Part shown: positions 31,598 to 37,232 of the stretch, piece after piece
Layout: every line of letters begins with the position of its first letter
Position numbering within the stretch: position 1 is the first letter of the stretch
Source: JBFFXF01 sp041569895
GTDB taxonomy: Bacteria > Planctomycetota > UBA8108 > JACQVS01
Assembly (NCBI GenBank): GCA_041569895.1
Contig: JBFFXF010000032.1
Location: 1-37,232 of the forward strand
Length of the DNA stretch: 37,232 nucleotides
Direction: 5' to 3'
The notes under the pieces: model-generated
What the model saw: only the letters and a program-made list of their open reading frames with translations
What the model was told of the DNA's origin: nothing
The model's database searches: none
Position numbers and translations under genes: made by a program

Positions 31598-33691
31598 TCA
31601 GCGCGATCCGATCCGGTGCCGGCGCGGCTCCCAGCTCTGGTCGATCCGCTCGCGGGCGACGACCCACTCGGTGACCCCGGCCTCGCCCGCCCGGCCGACC
31701 TGGGCTTCGATCTCGTCGTCGGTCACGTCCCAGCCCTGCAGGACGGCGATCAGACGATCGGGGGACACCGCGCTCGCGCCGTGGCGTGCGGGCACGGAAC
31801 GCAGCGTGCCGAGCGCGTGCGCGACCCATCCGGCCGGCTTCTCGAAGGCGGGCTCGTCGCGGCCGAGCTCGCGGAACGGCAGCAGCACGCCGAGACGCCG
31901 GGCCTCCTCGAGCACCGGCGTGAGCTGTCGCGTCGATTCCTTCCAGCAGCGACCGCGGAAGCAGCCGACGCCCGCGCAGTGACCGTCGGACGCGACGTCG
32001 CGCTCCTCGCACTCCGTGACCCAGACCGGAATCACCTCGGTCCCGGGAGCGAGTTGCTCCACCGCCGCAACGAAGCGCGCCGACGCGTCGGCGCCCATCG
32101 GCGTGGCCGTGCGGATCGGGCCGTAGTCGGTCGTCCACCGGCAGAGCGTGTTGCCGCAGCCGCACGCCGACGGCGCTCCCTGGAGATCGTTCAGGAGAAT
32201 GCCCCATGCCGGCGGCCGTCCGGCGAGCAGCCGCTCGACGCGAGCCAGGTGCGCGTCGTGCGCCTCGCGGTAGAGCACGGGCACCCACGGCCACGCCTTG
32301 ATCACCTCGCCGTCACCGGGCCTCGGCGGATCGTCGAAGAGCCGCCGCCACTCCCGGTGGCCCTGGAGGCTCGCCATCCACTCCGGGTGGGCGCGCGCGA
32401 GCTCCTTCGAGCGGCCGATCTCGAGCCAGTAATGCAGGGCGAGCCCGGACCGCAGCACCCGTCGCGCCGCGGCGTCCTCGCGCCGTCTCGCCTCCGCGTC
32501 GCGGGCCTCGAGCGGGAGCACCACCGCATTGTGGCCGGCGCTCGCCAGTCGCTCGAGCTCCTCGTCGGTGACGTGGTCGGCGCCGAGCAGCACGGCGCGC
32601 AGCGGTCCCGGCGGCGGCGTGCGGGCGGCGATCGCGGTCCCGGGATGCTCGGCCGCCCAGGCGTACCAGCGGCACTGGATGCCGTTCACCCAGCGGAGCT
32701 CCTTGCCCCGAAGAGGCCCGTCGACGCCGCGACCGGCGAGCGTCCAGCGCGTGCCGGTCTCGCGATCCTTGAACGGCGCGCTCTCCGGCGAGATCGCATC
32801 GGCGTCGAACGTCAGCGCGCGCCCGTCGAGGACGCTCTCGAAGGCGATCGCCGAGTGCGTCGGAGCGTACCAGAAGACGGCGACCGGCGTGCCGCCGACG
32901 GTGGCCGAGACGCAGTCGCGCTCCGGGAGGCCGTCGAGCGGGAACGCCATGGTGGCATCGCCGACCTCGACGCCGATCACCCCGGCCAGCGCCGGGAGCC
33001 GCCGGTCGACCTCGCCCATCGACTGCCGCGCCTCGGCGCTCATCTCGCGCGGCAGCGGCGTGACACGGTACGTCTCACCGTCGAAGAGGTCGTACGCGGT
33101 CGACTCGGGATGGAGCATCAGCCAGTGCTCCCACGTGGTCATGACGTTCGGGACGCGCTCGAGGCGTTTCCCCTTCTGCGGCCCGTCGAACGCCACGCCG
33201 GAGAGCGCCGACCAGAGAGTCCCGTCGGGGCCTCGCGCCACCATCACGCCGTCGCGCCATCCGTGGAACGAGTACCCGTAGTCCTTGCGATAGGCGGCGA
33301 CGTAGCCGCCGTCCGGATCGTAGAAGAAGAGCCCGTAGGTATCGTTGATGACGCGCGGCGCGGACAGGAAGTGCCGCAGCGGGATGGCGCCGCCGTTGTG
33401 CGCGCCGCGAATCCACGCGACGACACGATCATGCCCCTGGATCATCCGCTTGCGGTGCTGCGTCGAGCAGTAGGAGCACGGCGGCTCGGTGAGCGGCTCG
33501 TACAGACCGGGCTTCGCGACCAGCTGGCGTGCGTTCTCATCGGCGAGGGCGACACCGACGGAGAAAAGGAGCGCAGCGATGACGAGCTGGGCTCGAGGGA
33601 GAGGACCGGAACGCAGATTACGCAGATTGACGCAGATTGGGGAGCGCGTTCGTCGAAGGCAAACATCGGAATCGGAATCGGAATCGGACAT
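31598..33691 (-). CDS. Exported DUF3179-like protein with two related N-terminal domains and an unknown C-terminal domain
   Basis: After a hydrophobic export segment (LVIAALLFSVGVALA, residues 36-50 of the chosen frame) come two successive segments with DUF3179 character. The first (about 80-205) contains AIPLRHFLSAPRVINDTYG and LWSALSGVAFDGPQKGKRLERVP. The second (about 238-352) contains VIGVEVGDATMAFPLDGL, GGTPVAVFWYAP, and FKDRETGTRWTLAGRGVDGPLRGKEL. The remaining 330 or so residues are unrecognised; stretches such as VLLGADHVTDEELERLASAG and HPEWMASLQGH hint at a TIM-barrel-like fold, and a Cys cluster (CGCGNTLC) lies at its centre. The start is uncertain. The first in-frame ATGs (33691, 33697) lie inside a GGAATC microsatellite, and an ACGCAGATT repeat abuts the signal peptide, so the native start may have been displaced. 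No function can be assigned. Confidence 0.8.
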   Translation of the reverse strand: MSDSDSDSDVCLRRTRSPICVNLRNLRSGPLPRAQLVIAALLFSVGVALADENARQLVAKPGLYEPLTEPPCSYCSTQHRKRMIQGHDRVVAWIRGAHNGGAIPLRHFLSAPRVINDTYGLFFYDPDGGYVAAYRKDYGYSFHGWRDGVMVARGPDGTLWSALSGVAFDGPQKGKRLERVPNVMTTWEHWLMLHPESTAYDLFDGETYRVTPLPREMSAEARQSMGEVDRRLPALAGVIGVEVGDATMAFPLDGLPERDCVSATVGGTPVAVFWYAPTHSAIAFESVLDGRALTFDADAISPESAPFKDRETGTRWTLAGRGVDGPLRGKELRWVNGIQCRWYAWAAEHPGTAIAARTPPPGPLRAVLLGADHVTDEELERLASAGHNAVVLPLEARDAEARRREDAAARRVLRSGLALHYWLEIGRSKELARAHPEWMASLQGHREWRRLFDDPPRPGDGEVIKAWPWVPVLYREAHDAHLARVERLLAGRPPAWGILLNDLQGAPSACGCGNTLCRWTTDYGPIRTATPMGADASARFVAAVEQLAPGTEVIPVWVTECEERDVASDGHCAGVGCFRGRCWKESTRQLTPVLEEARRLGVLLPFRELGRDEPAFEKPAGWVAHALGTLRSVPARHGASAVSPDRLIAVLQGWDVTDDEIEAQVGRAGEAGVTEWVVARERIDQSWEPRRHRIGSR
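33605..33641 (+). repeat. ACGCAGATT repeat, second locus
   Basis: Three copies of (A)CGCAGATT (at about 33611, 33620 and 33630) follow CCGGA. At 6495-6528 the same motif follows a CGGGA sequence, again as three near-copies. Read on the minus strand it lies directly upstream of the signal-peptide codons of the DUF3179-like gene. Confidence 0.7.
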
Positions 33692-33770
33692 CGGCATCGG
33701 ACCTCGGAATCGGAGTCGGAGTCGGAATCGGGGTCGGAGTCGGTCTCGGTCTCGGACTCCGATTGCTCGG
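33663..33770. repeat. ATCGGA/GTCGGA hexanucleotide microsatellite
   Basis: About 16 consecutive 6-bp units of the ATCGGA type, drifting to GTCGGA and GTCTCG, are present. The array carries the only ATG codons in frame with the DUF3179-like gene, where it would encode Ser-Asp dipeptides. A second G-run array (GGGCAC/GGGACC) follows at about 33808-33858. The gap 33692-33972 contains no other recognisable feature. Confidence 0.75.
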
Positions 33771-33972
33771 CCCCGACGTCGGAGGGGAGCTCGACTGCGG
33801 TCGCGTTCGGGCACGGGGCCGGGCACGGGACCGGGACCGGGGACGGGGTCGGGGGTTGGCAGTCGGTTCCAGGACGAGGACGAAGGAGAGCGTTTGTTGG
33901 TTGTGTTCATACTCGGTTTTTCCCAGGTGATCCGACCATTCTCCCCGCCCCGGGCCCCGAAAACCACGTCCA

Positions 33973-36900
33973 TCACCCCCCACCACACCGCGTCGCGCAC
34001 TCGCCGGCGGGCTCGCACTCCGGGAAGCGGCCGGGCGGGGGTGCGCCGAGGAAGAGGAACCCCAGGACGCGGATCGGGTCCGAAACGTTCTGCTCGCCGT
34101 CTTCGTTGGCGTCGCACGCGAGCGGGCAGTCCGGCTCGGCGCCGCCGAGAAAGAGAGCGCCGAGCGCGGCGATGGCATCGGTGATGGAGACCGCGCCGTC
34201 GCCGTCGCAGTCGCCGCGGAGGACGAGCGGAGACCGCGGCGGGCGGCTCGCCGGGTCGGCGGGGTCGAGACCGAGGTCGATCTCGTCGCCGTCGAGCGCG
34301 CCGTCGCCGTCGCGGTCGATGGCCATGCGCCGGCCGGTCCCGGGCGGCGCCAGGGTCGCGGTGAGCACCGCGTCGCCGGACGCCACGGACTCGAGGAGGG
34401 CGGCGACGTCGAGCTTCTCCACATCGCGCGCGGTGAGCGCGACGTCCCCCGAGACCAGGAACCCGGTCTGCTCGCCGCCCTCGCCCTCGCCGCGCACGAT
34501 GCCGTGGAGGACGAGGTCGCCGTCACCGGCCGCGGCACGCGCCCTGAGCAGCGCGAAGCGGTCGAGGTCGAGGTCCTCGACGGCCGGGTCCTCGACGGCC
34601 GATGGCCCGGCGCGGAGCGTCACCTGCTGGCCGACGGCGGGCGCCAGTCCGGTCGGGACCGTCAGCAGGAACGCCTCGAGCTCGCGCATCGTGCGCGTTC
34701 CCGGACGTCCGGGATGGTCGGGGAACCCGAAGAGCTGCCGCGGCTGCCGAAAGAAATCGAACAGCGTCGGCACCGCCCCGTCGTGACTGAATCCGAAGCC
34801 GCGCACCTGCTCGCCGAGGTGCGGCGTCGGCGTGGCCTCGAGCGCGAGCGGCACGATCGCCTCGATCCCGGGCACGGCGTACCCGAACATGCCGACCTTC
34901 TGGTAGAGGTTGCGCAGGTGCGGCACCTTGAAGTCCTGCAGGAGCAGCGCCACCGCCCGACCCGACGTCCCGATCGGCCCGGCGTGACACTCCGCGCAGG
35001 GCATGCCGTCCCCGCCGAGGTCGTCGGCGCGACCGCTCGAGTCGAAGATCTCCTTGCCCGCCGCCTGCTCCGCCGTCAGCGAGCCGTCGATGGCGGCGAT
35101 CGGGTTCGGCGGGTAACGAATCGCGAGCACGAAGTCGCGCAGCTTCTCCATCGCCTCGAGCGGGAAGTCGCGCTGTTTCCCGAGCAGGTCCCGGAACGCC
35201 GGGCGGAACGACATGAACGCGGCCTCCTCGTCGAACGGCTCGCCGCCGTTGCGGTCGCCGCGCCAGTGCATCGCTCCCGCGCCCCGCATGCCGCGCAGGC
35301 TCTGCGTCGTCATCGGCCCCTTCATCGGGTGGAACCTGCCGAAGAGCGGCGCCGGGGGATTCGGCACCGGCGCGAGTGGGTTGAGCGTCGTCTGGCCGGC
35401 GGGATCGCCCAGGTCCCACGCCAGGCCGTCGAGGTCCGCGAAGATGTGGCAGCTCGCGCACGCCGCGTCACCGTGCGCGGAGGAGAGGCGCGCGTCGTAC
35501 AGCAATCGGCGTCCCTCGCGCACCTCGATCGGCTCGGGGTCGAAGCGGAGCGGCACGACGTGCGCCTGCCGCCGCGTCTCGAGGTCGACGACCGAGATCG
35601 TCTGGTCGAAGCGGTTCATGACGTAGAGCCGGCCGGCGCGCTCGTCGAGGGCGACTCCACTCGGTCCGTCACCGACGGCGATGCGCTCCGTGACGCGTCC
35701 GGCGGGATCGAGAACGGCCACCTCGCTGGATCCGAAGGCGGCGACGAAGAGCTCCTCGCCGTCCGCGGTGAACTCCATGCCGAGCGGCAGGGCCAGACCG
35801 CGCTCGATCTCCTCCGGCGTGCCGTGCGGCCGCGAGCGATCGATGTGCGGGTTGAGGTCGACCGGCGTGACATTGACCTGCACGCCATCAACCTGCACGC
35901 CATCAACCTGCACGCCATCAACCTGCACGCCATTCTCGCCGTCGATGAGCGTGACGCGATTGTCGACCACGTGCCCGCGGACCTCCGGCTCGAAGCGCAC
36001 GTGGTTGCGCGACTCGAGATTCGACACCGCGAGACGTCCATTCGCCGGGTTGACGGCGATGTTGAAGAGCACCGTGCCGACACCACGGATGCTGCGCACC
36101 TCGCGGGGCGGATCGGCGACGGCATCGATGACGAACACGTCGCGGTCGGGGAGATCGAACCGCACGCGCGGGCTCCAGTCGCGTCCCGCGGGGTCCAGCC
36201 AGCGGTCGCCGTCGCTCTCGCGGCGTATGATGAGCCCCGCCGGCGGCGCGGGGTCGCGAGCGCCGAAGGGCGGCGGTAGACCGGGCGCGATGAACCCGTC
36301 GTCGATCAGCATGGTGAAGAACGGCTCGACCGCCTGATCGTGCAGCACGGTCGTCCCGTTCCCCGAGAGGAACGCCGCGGCGAAGACCAGCTTCCCGTCC
36401 GGGCTCGCCGCCAGCGCTCGCGGCGTATCGCAGAAGAGCGTGATGAGGCGCGGCGGCAGGTCGAGGTCCGTCGCGTCGAACACCCACACGTCGGCCCGGC
36501 CGACGCCCGGCGTGGTCAGCCGCGGATCGCCGGGACGATTCTGTCCTCGAGCGGCAGCCGTGACGAAGACACGCCGGCGGTCGGGGCCGGCGATGACGAT
36601 GTCGCGTGGCTCGTCTCCGACCTGCAGCGTGCGTCGAACGAACGGCGCTCCGGGATCGGTGGCATCGACGACGGAGACGCTGTCCGAGAGGTGATTGACG
36701 ACAAAGATCTCCGAATCGGAGCGAGCCACCACCGCGACCGGCTCGAGCCCGACGACGACCTCCCCCCGTCGCAGCAGCGAGCCGTGCTCGGGACGGAAGA
36801 GCTCGAGCCGGTTGTCGGGCGTGTTGACGGCGAGGAGCAGCCGTCGAGAGGGCGTCAGCGCGAGCGGCCGCACGTGTGCGGACTCGAAGAGCGCGAAGGT

Positions 36901-36987
36901 CTCATCACCGACCTCGTCTGCGGCGGCGCCAGACGCGCCGAGCCAGGCGAGGAGCGCGCAGATGCCACACGAAGCGCCACGAGTCAT
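33973..36987 (-). CDS. Exported beta-propeller / dihaem cytochrome c-like protein with dockerin-like C-terminus (1004 aa)
   Basis: A signal peptide (MTRGASCGICALLAWLGASGAAA) is followed by a YVTN-type propeller with repeats such as SDSEIFVVNHLSDSVSVVD, DGKLVFAAAFLSGNG, GEELFVAAFGSSEVAVLDPAG and AGRLYVMNRFDQTISVVD. Two CxxCH haem sites follow: CASCH (codons at about 35446-35460) and CAECH (about 34985-34999). GFSHDGAVPTLFDFF resembles the MauG/cytochrome c peroxidase family. The C-terminus has a dockerin-like pair (GDCDGDGAVSITDA with LGALFLGG; DANEDGEQNVSDP with LGFLFLG) and a Cys tail. The ATG at 36987 is chosen because GGAGG lies 7 nt upstream and the signal begins at once. A 15-bp tandem repeat inserts GVQVD units into the propeller. 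Electron transfer or peroxidase-like activity at the cell surface is inferred. Confidence 0.92.
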   Translation of the reverse strand: MTRGASCGICALLAWLGASGAAADEVGDETFALFESAHVRPLALTPSRRLLLAVNTPDNRLELFRPEHGSLLRRGEVVVGLEPVAVVARSDSEIFVVNHLSDSVSVVDATDPGAPFVRRTLQVGDEPRDIVIAGPDRRRVFVTAAARGQNRPGDPRLTTPGVGRADVWVFDATDLDLPPRLITLFCDTPRALAASPDGKLVFAAAFLSGNGTTVLHDQAVEPFFTMLIDDGFIAPGLPPPFGARDPAPPAGLIIRRESDGDRWLDPAGRDWSPRVRFDLPDRDVFVIDAVADPPREVRSIRGVGTVLFNIAVNPANGRLAVSNLESRNHVRFEPEVRGHVVDNRVTLIDGENGVQVDGVQVDGVQVDGVQVNVTPVDLNPHIDRSRPHGTPEEIERGLALPLGMEFTADGEELFVAAFGSSEVAVLDPAGRVTERIAVGDGPSGVALDERAGRLYVMNRFDQTISVVDLETRRQAHVVPLRFDPEPIEVREGRRLLYDARLSSAHGDAACASCHIFADLDGLAWDLGDPAGQTTLNPLAPVPNPPAPLFGRFHPMKGPMTTQSLRGMRGAGAMHWRGDRNGGEPFDEEAAFMSFRPAFRDLLGKQRDFPLEAMEKLRDFVLAIRYPPNPIAAIDGSLTAEQAAGKEIFDSSGRADDLGGDGMPCAECHAGPIGTSGRAVALLLQDFKVPHLRNLYQKVGMFGYAVPGIEAIVPLALEATPTPHLGEQVRGFGFSHDGAVPTLFDFFRQPRQLFGFPDHPGRPGTRTMRELEAFLLTVPTGLAPAVGQQVTLRAGPSAVEDPAVEDLDLDRFALLRARAAAGDGDLVLHGIVRGEGEGGEQTGFLVSGDVALTARDVEKLDVAALLESVASGDAVLTATLAPPGTGRRMAIDRDGDGALDGDEIDLGLDPADPASRPPRSPLVLRGDCDGDGAVSITDAIAALGALFLGGAEPDCPLACDANEDGEQNVSDPIRVLGFLFLGAPPPGRFPECEPAGECATRCGGG
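35876..35934 (-). repeat. 15-bp in-frame tandem repeat (GVQVD units)
   Basis: Almost four copies of ACCTGCACGCCATCA (plus strand) encode four successive GVQVD/N pentapeptides inside the propeller region. The first three are identical, which suggests recent slippage. The unit is in frame, so it changes protein length without breaking the gene. Confidence 0.9.
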
Positions 36988-37021
36988 CGGAGAGCCTCCG
37001 GAGAGAGCGACACCGCTATCG

Positions 37022-37027
37022 ATTATA
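37022..37027 (-). promoter_or_regulatory. Possible -10 element for the propeller/cytochrome gene
   Basis: A perfect TATAAT on the minus strand lies 34 nt before the ATG at 36987, in an otherwise GC-rich sequence. No good -35 hexamer is present at 16-18 nt; that region is a GGACCC repeat. This is suggestive only. Confidence 0.4.
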
Positions 37028-37094
37028 TACCCGTATCCGGACCCGGACCCGAAAGGCTGCTCGACGTCGCTGGCGAGCCTCTGCACGGATCTAT

Positions 37095-37180
37095 AAGGAA
37101 GGCAGGAAACTCAGGAAGGCAGGAAACGGATGGATTGATGGGGATCGAGCTTCGTGAGCCTCGCTCACTCCTCGAACGGA
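37095..37180 (+). repeat. Composite dispersed repeat, copy B
   Basis: Two AGGAAGGCAGGAAA blocks, GGATTGATGGGG, GAGCTTCGTGAG and TCGAACGGA occur in the same order as in the minus-strand element at 5078-5160. A CCGGACCC array (37034-37050) precedes it, as C-run sequence precedes copy A on its own strand. The stretch also contains a GTGAGC/GCTCAC hairpin (37154-37168). Confidence 0.7.
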
Positions 37181-37191
37181 ATGAGATCTCA

Positions 37192-37208
37192 CGCGGCGCA
37201 ACGCCGCG
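37192..37208. other. GC-rich hairpin
   Basis: CGCGGCG and CGCCGCG are separated by 3 nt, forming a 7-bp GC stem. No T-tract follows, so it is not a classical terminator. It lies just past composite repeat copy B, at the window edge. No gene was recognised in 36988-37232. Confidence 0.45.
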
Positions 37209-37232
37209 CCTCTATGGTTCAAGATCGTAACC

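Noticed and set aside
33692..34117. N-terminal extension of the DUF3179-like gene to 34117
   Set aside because: It would read through microsatellite DNA and antisense to the dockerin coding region of the propeller gene.
35876..35934. CRISPR or integron repeat
   Set aside because: This is a contiguous 15-bp in-frame repeat within a coding region.
28546..36279. Long plus-strand frames opposite the DUF1549/1553, DUF3179-like and propeller genes
   Set aside because: These are antisense shadows with no start signals or domains; the minus-strand genes are conserved families.

Overview
The window is high-GC bacterial DNA that most resembles Planctomycetota. The basis is gene content: a DUF1549/DUF1553 (PSCyt2/PSD1) protein next to a Tat-exported DUF1501 protein, a CRTAC1-type FG-GAP/ASPIC protein overlapping a TPR protein, large exported proteins ending in dockerin-like repeats, and a tandem double UvrA. 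This is inference from gene families; there is no rRNA in the window.

Layout. 1-4917 (minus) holds a double-length UvrA with four ATPase halves, interrupted by an in-frame TGA that is followed directly by an in-frame GTG; the 3' end runs off the window. 5244-6449 (plus) is a DAO-family FAD oxidoreductase. 6644-7702 (minus) is a Spondin_N-dockerin protein. 7922-7998 is tRNA-Lys(CTT) with a clear sigma-70-type promoter. 8163-13985 (minus) is a giant CotH/lamin-tail exported protein. It is divergent, across an array of 14-bp tandem repeats, from two very large adjacent paralogues on the plus strand (14220-18611 and 18663-22709). From 22731 to 36987 everything reads on the minus strand: TPR protein, CRTAC1 protein, methyltransferase, small CxxC protein, DUF1501, DUF1549/DUF1553, a DUF3179-like protein, and a beta-propeller/dihaem cytochrome-like protein with a dockerin tail.

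The most unusual content is a repeated module of about 164 residues that I cannot match to a named family. It occurs six times in each of the two paralogues, in the same order (two modules, Fn3, two modules, Fn3, two modules, C-terminal dockerin). A thirteenth copy sits inside a jelly-roll-like domain of the neighbouring CotH protein. With the Spondin_N and propeller/cytochrome proteins, five proteins here carry an export signal and a C-terminal dockerin-like pair, four of them with a clear cysteine-bearing tail. This suggests a locus for cell-surface or extracellular assemblies.

Intergenic regions are unusual as well. Most of the larger ones contain G-run hexanucleotide microsatellites (GGGACC, GGGAAC, GGGGCC or GGAATC types). 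Two share an ACGCAGATT repeat, and two others share a composite element of about 85 bp (5078-5160 and 37095-37180). One such repeat abuts the signal-peptide coding region of the DUF3179-like gene, leaving its start codon uncertain.
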